A stretch of 8,275 bases of DNA from Prolixibacteraceae bacterium (GTDB lineage Bacteria; Bacteroidota; Bacteroidia; Bacteroidales; Prolixibacteraceae): positions 1 to 8,275 of the forward strand of contig JALOCD010000143.1 in assembly GCA_023228025.1 (NCBI GenBank). Reading direction: 5' to 3'. A program made the position numbers and the translations under genes. This document shows positions 1 to 5,807 of this stretch, in pieces. Under the pieces are notes generated by a model that saw only the letters and a program-made list of their open reading frames with translations, had not been told where the DNA came from and did no database searches. Position 1 is the stretch's first letter. Each line of letters begins with the position of its first letter.

Positions 1-323
1 TCCTTCAATTCGTACACCCGTCCGTACTCATTACGCCGGACATTGACGAATTTGTCCTTATTCATTTTGAACACTTTGATTTCATCCGCCGACAGGTTCC
101 TTTCGCAAACCTGTTTGTATCCTTCAGTCAGATAGAAGATAAAATCTTTGACACGCTTTGCGTCACATTTGTTTATAATGACGAAATAGTCCTTTGAAAA
201 AGCGGCCACTTCCCGGTTGATAAAACTGTTGTTAGCAATGCAAACAGCAAAACATACACAACTTTCAAATAAGGTATCAAATACCAGTTTCTTTTCTTTC
301 TTCTTTGTCATATGGTATATCAT
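1..323 (-). CDS. Unrecognised protein, N-terminal part only (runs off the left edge)
   Basis: An open frame of about 107 codons starts at 323 and is still open at base 1. I chose the ATG at 321-323 because it overlaps the stop of the primase gene as ATGA and has a GAGGG four bases upstream; an in-frame ATG at 309-311 is the alternative. The visible protein begins MIYHMTKKKEKKLVFDTLFE and is lysine-rich and mixed alpha/beta in look. It has no signal peptide or clear membrane helix, and three cysteines fall within residues 22-28. Position as third gene of the element operon suggests a role in replication, excision or mobilization, but I do not recognise the family and the name must stay open. 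Confidence 0.7.
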   Translation of the reverse strand, partial: MIYHMTKKKEKKLVFDTLFESCVCFAVCIANNSFINREVAAFSKDYFVIINKCDAKRVKDFIFYLTEGYKQVCERNLSADEIKVFKMNKDKFVNVRRNEYGRVYELK

Positions 324-2521
324 TTACCCTCATTATTTTCCTTATTCTTCTTCGCTTCGTCCTGCCGGTCAAAATGGGTGCGGATAAACGTGTGTACATC
401 GCTTTCCTTGTAATACGTTTTGTGGTAGATCGAATGGAAAGGCAGTTCCTCGCTGCTCCTGTAACGCTGTAAAGTACGTTTGCTGATATTCAGCAGTTGA
501 CAAATATCCTGGTTGTCGTACAGCCGTTCGCCTTCCAGCATATTGTCCCGTTTATTCAGTTTTTCAAACGCCTTGTCCGTATAGTCAAACCGGTCCATAT
601 AGGTTAGAAAGTTTTTGCGTGTGAAGATGTCACGGGCAATGGTCACCAATTCGTCTTCCTTGCGCTTTTCTTTGACCTCTTTGGGTTTCTCCCCGAGGTA
701 AACGTGCATGCCTGCGTCTTTGTCCCATGCAAATTGCATGAGCGGTACATCGAGCGGACTGCCGTCCCGCACTTTCAACGCTTTGACCACCGACACTGCC
801 GAGTCGTCGTCTTTTTCTACCGAAAGGATAGCCGCAGCTTTGCGTTGCAGTTCGCTGCCAAGATGCCCGCGCAGTTTCAACCCGTTGGGAATAAAATGCA
901 GCACGGTAACGATGCAGGTATTGTATATTCCAGCCAGCCGGTAGAGTTCTTCCACAACGGCGATGCTTTCAGCTTCGTCGTTGGCGCCTTTTATCAGGTC
1001 TGCAATTCCGTCGATAACCACCAACTGAATACCTCCGTACTGGTAATGGTATTTGTCCACGCTTTGTACAATGGCCTGCAATCGTTCTTTGCGTGACATA
1101 CCCGTCAGGCAATAAGCGTGTAAATAATCAGGCATGGTTAATCGTTTACTGCGCCGTAGCAGGTTATTGATGTTCTTGTACAATTGTACTTCCGACTGTT
1201 CCGTATCGTAAAACAGCACGGCTTTTTGGTGCAGGTTTTCGCTTACGGTAATGCCCAGCGTGTCTATCCTTGTGCCTTGCTGGCGGATAGCCCCTGCAAT
1301 AATAGAGGCAACGTAGTTGCTTTTACCGGTGCCTTCACCGCCTGTTATACACAACAGGTTGCCTTGCGTACCAAGCGGCACGTCATTTACCGACACAACT
1401 ATTTGTGCAATGGGAGGAGGATTATTAAAATCCACTTCACAGGACTTCAATGCCGACATGGTTTCGCAGTATAAAGTGTCGAGATATTGCAGGAATAAAC
1501 GTTTTAAATCTTCAGATGAATAACCGAGCCTGAAATAGTCAGCCGCATCTTTTTCTTCCTTTGTGCCGGTAAGGGGCAATAACAACCGGCAGATACAATA
1601 AACGCTTAAATTTGATGCCTGTTTTTCTGAACTTTCCCGCCCGGTTTTATCTACGTCGAAAAGCAAAACAATGTGTTTGAAGCGGTACGAAAGCTTATGG
1701 ATTATTTCTGACGGAATGTGGGAAGTTTCCGAATTAAAACATATCGCATGGAAACCATGTGTGGCAAGTGCCATCACGTCTTTTTCGCCACCCGTAATAA
1801 ATAGCAGATCGCCTTTGGCTGGCAGTTGTTCCAGCCCGAAACAGAAATGTTCTGGTATATTACCGCCCTGGACAAACCTGATTTCCGACATGGGGCGATA
1901 AACCTTGATGTGCTGTTTGCCAATATAGCCGTACATCGGCTCCTCTTCTGAAGAAAGGAAGTAGAAGGGTTTCCCTTCCCGGTTTTCGCTGTCAAAACGG
2001 CTCAATGAAACCACATGAAAGGAGAGAAGTACCTTTTCGGTGATGCCGCACTGCGCCCACCATGAGAGTTCCTGTTGGGAGAAACTTTTTTGAACAACAT
2101 TATACGGCCTTCCTTTTTTTAGCGGCATTGACGTTGGTATTTGAACCGCGGAGACAATGGAGGTATGCCTTGATGAAGCAATGGCAAGCGGCTTATAATC
2201 TTTTCCGTCGGACAGTCCCAAATGCAATTCATTGTTAATCCGTTCAAGTATCTGCATAAACTCGGCAGGGCGGTTACAGTCCAGCCCGCTAAGTTTGCCA
2301 ACCAGTGCAAAGCAGTCACCCGAATAGTTATCGTTCCCGAAATCTTTCAGACGATAACAGTCATTGCGCCGGTCAAAAAATACATTACACGATGCGTTTT
2401 TGTCCTGGTAAAGCGGGTTCAGAAAATTCCGGCCTACCTGAAAGGGAAAAGGAATAAAATGCTGGAACACGGCCATCCCCTTATTTGTAGCCTGTAATAT
2501 GGTTTCTTTACTTAGCGCCAT
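320..2521 (-). CDS. Primase-helicase (Toprim plus RecA/RepA-like ATPase) with C-terminal HTH
   Basis: This 733-aa protein probably primes and unwinds DNA for replication or excision of the mobile element. Residues 34-80 resemble a primase CHC2 zinc-finger region (NPLYQDKNAS, then FGNDNYSGDCFALV), but N, Y and D stand where zinc ligands would be. Residues 238-330 form a Toprim domain with the glutamate in GGEKD (E246) and the acidic pair in DVDKTG (D289, D291). Residues 385-600 form a RecA-fold helicase with Walker A GGEGTGKS (394-401, K400) and Walker B LVVIDG (D504). Residues 667-713 are a MerR/excisionase-type HTH (QLLNISKRTLQRYR). The start ATG overlaps the upstream HTH gene by 14 bases, so translation is likely coupled. 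In NBU1-type elements the primase is needed for excision; here that role is inferred. The domain assignments are firm, the exact family less so. Confidence 0.88.
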   Translation of the reverse strand: MALSKETILQATNKGMAVFQHFIPFPFQVGRNFLNPLYQDKNASCNVFFDRRNDCYRLKDFGNDNYSGDCFALVGKLSGLDCNRPAEFMQILERINNELHLGLSDGKDYKPLAIASSRHTSIVSAVQIPTSMPLKKGRPYNVVQKSFSQQELSWWAQCGITEKVLLSFHVVSLSRFDSENREGKPFYFLSSEEEPMYGYIGKQHIKVYRPMSEIRFVQGGNIPEHFCFGLEQLPAKGDLLFITGGEKDVMALATHGFHAICFNSETSHIPSEIIHKLSYRFKHIVLLFDVDKTGRESSEKQASNLSVYCICRLLLPLTGTKEEKDAADYFRLGYSSEDLKRLFLQYLDTLYCETMSALKSCEVDFNNPPPIAQIVVSVNDVPLGTQGNLLCITGGEGTGKSNYVASIIAGAIRQQGTRIDTLGITVSENLHQKAVLFYDTEQSEVQLYKNINNLLRRSKRLTMPDYLHAYCLTGMSRKERLQAIVQSVDKYHYQYGGIQLVVIDGIADLIKGANDEAESIAVVEELYRLAGIYNTCIVTVLHFIPNGLKLRGHLGSELQRKAAAILSVEKDDDSAVSVVKALKVRDGSPLDVPLMQFAWDKDAGMHVYLGEKPKEVKEKRKEDELVTIARDIFTRKNFLTYMDRFDYTDKAFEKLNKRDNMLEGERLYDNQDICQLLNISKRTLQRYRSSEELPFHSIYHKTYYKESDVHTFIRTHFDRQDEAKKNKENNEGK

Positions 2522-2849
2522 TACTTAACAGGTAGTTTTTGCGGAACTCGTCCAGCGTATGAGGATCGCAGGTGATTAACCGTTCGTTTAGGCCTCGTTC
2601 TATTTCAGACAGCTTGTAAAGGCAACGCCCACGAAGAATGGCGTAACTGATCAGGTTTTCTGCTCGCAATCGTTGAAGGGTGCGTGTACTGATGCGCAAC
2701 AGGTTAGCTACTTCCTGGCTATCGAGCCAGATTTCATCGTTACTTTGCGGCTTGATACCGGCTTCGCACTTTACAACGAAGGCCGATATTTTATCAATTT
2801 TTTCAACCAGGTCTTTGTACGCCCGGCTATCCATCGTGATGACTTCCAT
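2508..2849 (-). CDS. Small HTH DNA-binding protein, excisionase-like
   Basis: This 113-aa protein has an N-terminal helical region with heptad-like spacing (residues 9-28), then a helix-turn-helix of the HTH_17/excisionase type at residues 41-89. Key residues are SQEVANLLRISTRTLQRLRA at 44-63, followed by a wing containing RCLYKLSEIE. Proteins of this class in Bacteroidetes mobile elements act as recombination directionality factors or regulators of excision operons. It is the first gene of the operon and its stop lies 14 bases inside the primase gene. An alternative start is the second Met (codon 6). The repeats TAATAGTAT at 2898-2917 lie about 50 bases upstream and are a candidate binding site. 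Almost the same recognition segment recurs in the tail of the primase. The HTH call is strong; the excisionase role is inference. Confidence 0.82.
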   Translation of the reverse strand: MEVITMDSRAYKDLVEKIDKISAFVVKCEAGIKPQSNDEIWLDSQEVANLLRISTRTLQRLRAENLISYAILRGRCLYKLSEIERGLNERLITCDPHTLDEFRKNYLLSNGAK

Positions 2850-2897
2850 ATTGCTTTGATTTTTCTACAAATCTCAGCAAAGTGAAATGGCGAATCT

Positions 2898-2917
2898 TAA
2901 TAGTATTATAATAGTAT
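2898..2917. repeat. Two direct repeats TAATAGTAT spaced 11 bp apart
   Basis: TAATAGTAT occurs at 2898-2906 and again at 2909-2917, so the copies start exactly 11 bases apart, about one helical turn. A looser copy (TGATAGTAA) lies at 2954-2962. The spacing would place two protein monomers on one face of the DNA, and the first gene downstream on the minus strand encodes an HTH protein. The site may be its operator or an excisionase-binding site. The surrounding sequence is very AT-rich, so chance similarity is possible. Confidence 0.4.
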
Positions 2918-3023
2918 GTATATCATTTTATTTTGATTACAGGCTTAATGTGTTGATAGTAATATGTTTGTCTATTTTGTTGAGAATCATTTTTTTTTAG
3001 GGGAGTAAAAGAACTTCGGCCCG

Positions 3024-3067
3024 ATTGCCTGAAAAACAAAAAGAAAAGTGATTGCATTGCATATTGC
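3024..3067. repeat. Cluster of four ATTGC pentamers
   Basis: ATTGC occurs at 3024-3028, 3051-3055, 3056-3060 and 3063-3067; the last three form a nearly tandem run. Such short clustered repeats beside a replication-type gene can be iteron-like binding sites. The repeat is short, so this is a weak call that gains weight only from its place between the TAATAGTAT pair and the large inverted repeat. Confidence 0.25.
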
Positions 3068-3104
3068 TAATTTTTCTTTTTAAGGTAAATCAGGTAAAAA
3101 TCAG

Positions 3105-3148
3105 TGCAAGGCGCAAGCCTATATCTATATATAGGCTTGCACCTTGCA
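3105..3148. repeat. 20-bp inverted repeat with 4-base loop (large hairpin)
   Basis: The left arm 3105-3124 (TGCAAGGCGCAAGCCTATAT) pairs with the right arm 3129-3148 with one mismatch (C against A, 8 bases in), leaving the loop CTAT. Within each arm the motif GCAAG is repeated with a 7-base period, so the structure shows two GCAAG copies facing two CTTGC copies. There is no T-run typical of an intrinsic terminator next to it, and no gene ends here, since the nearest gene starts at 2849 and reads away. The element could be a replication origin or nicking hairpin, a recombinase or Rep binding site, or a transcription block that insulates the element. The structure is certain; its job is not known. 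Confidence 0.8.
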
Positions 3149-3172
3149 AGAAATAAATTTGAATATCAGGGA

Positions 3173-3204
3173 TTTGTATATTAAAAAGAAAGGTTGTAGA
3201 TTTG
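3173..3204 (+). promoter_or_regulatory. Bacteroidetes-type promoter upstream of the tRNA-Gln gene
   Basis: TTTG at 3173-3176 is followed after 20 bases by TAGATTTG at 3197-3204. This matches the Bacteroidetes primary sigma consensus TTTG, 19 to 21 bases, TAnnTTTG at every defined position. Transcription should start near 3210 and run right. The first gene reached is tRNA-Gln at 3380, which implies a leader of about 170 bases. An alternative is a separate small RNA that ends at the hairpins at 3343-3373. Confidence 0.6.
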
Positions 3205-3237
3205 TACCTGAACAGTTAAGCAGAAAAGCGAAGTCTT

Positions 3238-3281
3238 TGGACAGCCAAAACTGGACAGAAATTCGGTACGAAATCGGTACG
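3238..3281. repeat. Two pairs of short direct repeats in the tRNA leader
   Basis: TGGACAG occurs at 3238-3244 and 3252-3258 (14-base period). TCGGTACG occurs at 3263-3270 and 3274-3281 (11-base period). The first TCGGTACG copy also sits in a small palindrome, TTCGGTACGAA. Short spaced direct repeats near a tRNA and a mobile element resemble arm-type binding sites of tyrosine recombinases, but no matching integrase or second att site is in the window. They could equally be structural parts of a leader RNA. Confidence 0.35.
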
Positions 3282-3342
3282 GTATTTTATTAGAATTATA
3301 GAAAGCAACTGATTATAAAATAAATGACCTCATTGGGTTAAT

Positions 3343-3379
3343 ACCCCTCCGATAGGGGTCACTTCTTTGAAGTTTATTT
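3343..3379 (+). terminator. Two consecutive hairpins ending in TTATTTT, directly before the tRNA
   Basis: The first stem pairs ACCCCT (3343-3348) with AGGGGT (3354-3359) around the loop CCGAT. The second pairs ACTTC (3361-3365) with GAAGT (3369-3373) around TTT and is followed by TTATTTT. On the plus strand the pair looks like a weak intrinsic terminator. On the minus strand it is the first strong structure that a transcript leaving the kinase gene would meet, and a larger TGACC/GGTCA pairing followed by TTTATTTTA is also possible there. It could also be a processing signal for the tRNA leader. The stems are clear; their function is uncertain. Confidence 0.35.
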
Positions 3380-3450
3380 TGCCCGATAGTATAATGGTAG
3401 TACATCAGACTCTGACTCTGAGTGTTTAGGTTCGAATCCTGGTCGGGCAA
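3380..3450 (+). tRNA. tRNA-Gln, anticodon CTG
   Basis: The 71-base gene folds into a full cloverleaf. The acceptor stem TGCCCGA (3380-3386) pairs perfectly with TCGGGCA (3443-3449), with discriminator A at 3450. The D stem is GTAT/GTAC with GG in the loop. The anticodon stem is TCAGA/TCTGA around the loop CTCTGAC, giving anticodon CTG (3412-3414) for codon CAG. The T arm is TTAGG, TTCGAAT, CCTGG. The 3' CCA is not encoded. All stems look intact, so the gene should be functional. It lies 24 bases from the converging kinase gene and downstream of a presumed element, which is the unusual side for tRNA-targeted integration. Confidence 0.93.
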
Positions 3451-3474
3451 CTTCTAGCTCCGGAATTAATTGGA

Positions 3475-5535
3475 TTATTTGATGGTGTCAAATTTGGGTT
3501 CAAATTTATTATTACAGTGTTTTTCAATTAAATCCATTAATTCAATTTTGTTGATAGGCTTTGCAATATAATCATCGCAGCCTGCGCTTATTGCCCTCTC
3601 CCTCTCCCCCACCAATCCATAGGCCGTTTGGGCAATGATAACCACCTTCTTGTTAAATTGACGGATCTGCCTTGTTGTTTCGTAGCCATCCTGTTCAGGC
3701 AATTTAACATCCATTAAAATCAGGTCAATATCCTGGTTCCCACGGCATATTTCAACAGCTTCAATCCCGCTGGTGGTATGTAATATCTGATTAAAGTTAA
3801 TGTTAACAGTTTTTGCAATTAATATTCGTGATATTTCATCATCTTCTACAATTAGAATTTTCAATGGCTTGGAGGAATCATTACCGTTATTCTTTGATTC
3901 GGTACCTTCCTTAACGGGACCTTCAGTAATTTTATGATCATATGGTATTGTAAAATGAAATGTTGAGCCCTGTCCCAATTCGCTTTCCACCCATATTTCC
4001 CCTCCCAGAATCTCCACATAAGCTTTGGCAATGGATAATCCAAGGCCGGCTCCTTGCCTCGCCTTCAAATCTTGAATATCAGCCTGAATAAAACGTTCAA
4101 ATATAGCGCTCTGCCTATTTTTCGGAATTCCAAATCCTGAATCCTTCACATAGCACTCCAAATAATTGCCCTTCTGATCATACCCAATTTCTACTGTACC
4201 GGAATCGCTGTATTTTATTGAATTCTTTACCAGATTGGTGAAAATTGCCAATAGTTTCTCCTGATCTGTAATAATATTAACTTCTTCGGATGGTAAGGTG
4301 CACCTTTTGCGGAAACTCATTTTTTTTCCCTCAATTTCGGGCTTGAAGAAGGTATAAATAAACTCGATCTGGTGGTTTAAATTTGACACATTCAAATTGA
4401 CTTTCATCTGACCGGATTCTATCTTTGAGATATCAATAATATCGTTGATGATATTGAGCAACCTGACACCACTCTTTTCGATGATTTCAACATAATGTTG
4501 CTGTTCACCTTTTGACAGGTTTGGATCCTTTAAGAGCTCAGCAAAACCAAGCACTCCATTCATGGGTGTCCGGATTTCATGACTCATATTGGCCAGGAAT
4601 GCTGATTTAAGGAGATCACTTTCCTCCGCTTTCTCCTTGGCTTTTATCAGTTCAATTTCTTTCCCTTTTATCCGATTTTCCACATCTACCAATCTCAAGG
4701 CATTCCAAAAAATAATTAATATGATTACAAATAAATTTATTACACTAAATAGCCCTATCCCAAAAGCCTGACTGAACCAATCCCTGCTACTTCCAAATAT
4801 ATGAAGCCATGACAAGAACAATTCCAGAATAACCAACAATGGGACCAATCGACGAACAAATTTCCACACTATGGTATCTGAAGTGAAGAATGATCTTATC
4901 CCAACTCCTTGATTCTTGACGATCAATCCTACTGAAAGTATTAAAAATGAAAGCGAGGTATGCAGTGCCATCTTGGTTACATTGAAAAATAATCCGGAAT
5001 AAGCATCAATTCCCAGGATATAGCCGAAAAACGAAAAGAGTGATAAGGCAAGAAGTATGATCGAAAATGTTGTTGAAGTTTTCACCTCATTGGGATCGAA
5101 TAACAAAATGACAAGGATGATGCTGGTTATCATAAAGGCAATAGAGGTTGTTGGCGCCATTCTCCCTAAATAAGTTGTCGCAACAGCATTTATATCATCC
5201 CGCACAAATAGTTCGTCTAGGCCTGTATTGATGTTAAAAAGCAATTCTATTCCATTGATTATGCTAATCACCAATATAATTGCAATACTTATAATGATTA
5301 CGATCTTAGCCTGCAATGATAAGTTCTTATTATTCAGAAACCAAACTGCTATTGCGGCAACCACGAAGCACAACGCGGTATTAAACTTCATGGATATGTA
5401 ATTGGGGAAAATGCTTTTAAAAACAGGAATACCAAATATCCATCCTATTATTACCAGCAGACCGATAATCCCAACGATCAAAGCCGCACTCCTGGAGATT
5501 AAATTTGACAAGTATTTTTGTTTTTTGGCAATCAT
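3475..5535 (-). CDS. Hybrid sensor histidine kinase with eight-helix membrane sensor
   Basis: This 686-aa inner-membrane signalling protein should phosphorylate itself on a histidine and pass the phosphate to its own receiver. About eight membrane helices span residues 15-280, with no periplasmic domain of size, so the sensor is the membrane bundle itself. A short coiled coil (about 283-308) leads to HisKA with the H box NMSHEIRTPMNG (H319). The ATPase domain shows the N box (N438), DSGFGI (D465), IFERF and GAGLGL (495-500). After a linker comes a receiver at 558-672 with acidic D565/D566, acceptor D609, T637 and K659. There is no DNA-binding output domain, so a partner such as a histidine phosphotransfer protein or response regulator is expected elsewhere. 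No partner lies in the window. Its stop is 24 bases from the converging tRNA gene. The ligand is unknown. Confidence 0.93.
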   Translation of the reverse strand: MIAKKQKYLSNLISRSAALIVGIIGLLVIIGWIFGIPVFKSIFPNYISMKFNTALCFVVAAIAVWFLNNKNLSLQAKIVIIISIAIILVISIINGIELLFNINTGLDELFVRDDINAVATTYLGRMAPTTSIAFMITSIILVILLFDPNEVKTSTTFSIILLALSLFSFFGYILGIDAYSGLFFNVTKMALHTSLSFLILSVGLIVKNQGVGIRSFFTSDTIVWKFVRRLVPLLVILELFLSWLHIFGSSRDWFSQAFGIGLFSVINLFVIILIIFWNALRLVDVENRIKGKEIELIKAKEKAEESDLLKSAFLANMSHEIRTPMNGVLGFAELLKDPNLSKGEQQHYVEIIEKSGVRLLNIINDIIDISKIESGQMKVNLNVSNLNHQIEFIYTFFKPEIEGKKMSFRKRCTLPSEEVNIITDQEKLLAIFTNLVKNSIKYSDSGTVEIGYDQKGNYLECYVKDSGFGIPKNRQSAIFERFIQADIQDLKARQGAGLGLSIAKAYVEILGGEIWVESELGQGSTFHFTIPYDHKITEGPVKEGTESKNNGNDSSKPLKILIVEDDEISRILIAKTVNINFNQILHTTSGIEAVEICRGNQDIDLILMDVKLPEQDGYETTRQIRQFNKKVVIIAQTAYGLVGERERAISAGCDDYIAKPINKIELMDLIEKHCNNKFEPKFDTIK

Positions 5536-5660
5536 GCTAAATTTGGATTCTCATGTCAAAATCAAAAACTTATTTATCCCGCTGGTTCAACAACTTGGTT
5601 GCTTTTCCATTGCACCAATCGTTTTGCATCAGAAGAACAATTAATCATTCAAAATGTTTT

Positions 5661-5688
5661 CAATAATAAAAGGGAGCATTCACTCCCT
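5661..5688 (-). terminator. Intrinsic terminator after the glycosidase-like gene
   Basis: Read on the minus strand, AGGGAG (5688-5683) pairs perfectly with CTCCCT (5676-5671) around a six-base loop and is followed by TTTATTATTG. It lies about 120 bases beyond the stop of the glycosidase-like gene and about 125 bases before the kinase start. It should end the glycosidase transcript and leave the kinase to its own promoter. I saw no convincing consensus promoter for the kinase in the short stretch that remains. Confidence 0.65.
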
Positions 5689-5807
5689 CTTAACTTTAAT
5701 GGCTGTATTACAGTAACTTTGAACGGTTTCTCATATAAAGAATGCTATTTTAGGCTAATCTTTCATTAACCTTCCGAAGCAATGTAAGAAATTTGTTCGT
5801 GTCTTTC

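Larger units (their letters stand above)
1..2880. mobile_element. End of a putative integrated mobilizable element or plasmid (outer limit uncertain)
   Basis: This stretch carries a leftward block of three overlapping genes: an HTH protein, a primase-helicase with its own HTH tail, and an unrecognised protein. Such small HTH plus primase pairs are typical of Bacteroidetes mobilizable elements; in NBU1 the primase PrmN1 takes part in excision. The block also appears richer in G+C than the kinase gene across the tRNA. I see no integrase, relaxase, transposase or terminal repeat in the window, so both the element call and the boundary are inference. The right-hand boundary could lie anywhere from about 2880 to 3380. 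A chromosomally integrated plasmid or a satellite prophage would also fit. Confidence 0.5.
2850..3379. other. 530-base non-coding region: candidate origin/recombination region plus tRNA leader
   Basis: No convincing protein gene lies here on either strand. The left part, to about 3170, is AT-rich and holds the paired TAATAGTAT repeats, four ATTGC pentamers within 3024-3067, and a 20-bp inverted repeat. The right part holds a perfect Bacteroidetes promoter, two pairs of short direct repeats and two hairpins that end just before the tRNA. Direct repeats, an AT-rich stretch and a large hairpin beside a primase-helicase gene are what a replication origin or an excision (att/oriT) region would show. 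I cannot tell which from sequence alone. I found no good promoter for the leftward operon, although one must lie in the first few hundred bases. Confidence 0.55.

Noticed and set aside
704..1096. 130-codon open frame on the plus strand, with several shorter ones between 700 and 2500
   Set aside because: They lie wholly inside the primase gene on the opposite strand, whose domains and catalytic motifs are clear. Their translations show no domain or plausible start context.
2887..3000. 37-codon plus-strand frame encoding a very hydrophobic peptide, divergent from the HTH gene
   Set aside because: AT-rich sequence gives Ile/Phe/Leu/Tyr-rich peptides by chance. No consensus promoter sits at a suitable distance (TATGTTTG at 2963-2970 has no -33 element and lies inside the frame), and the frame covers the repeat region. 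A small membrane toxin cannot be fully excluded.
3219..3312. Open stretch in the tRNA leader reading KRSLWTAKTGQKF and onward
   Set aside because: It follows an in-frame TAA, has no start codon and is about 30 codons long; it is more likely non-coding leader.
5518..5769. Plus-strand open frames across the kinase-glycosidase gap (also 5402-5644)
   Set aside because: They overlap the kinase N-terminus and a terminator, and their translations are low-quality and unlike any protein family.
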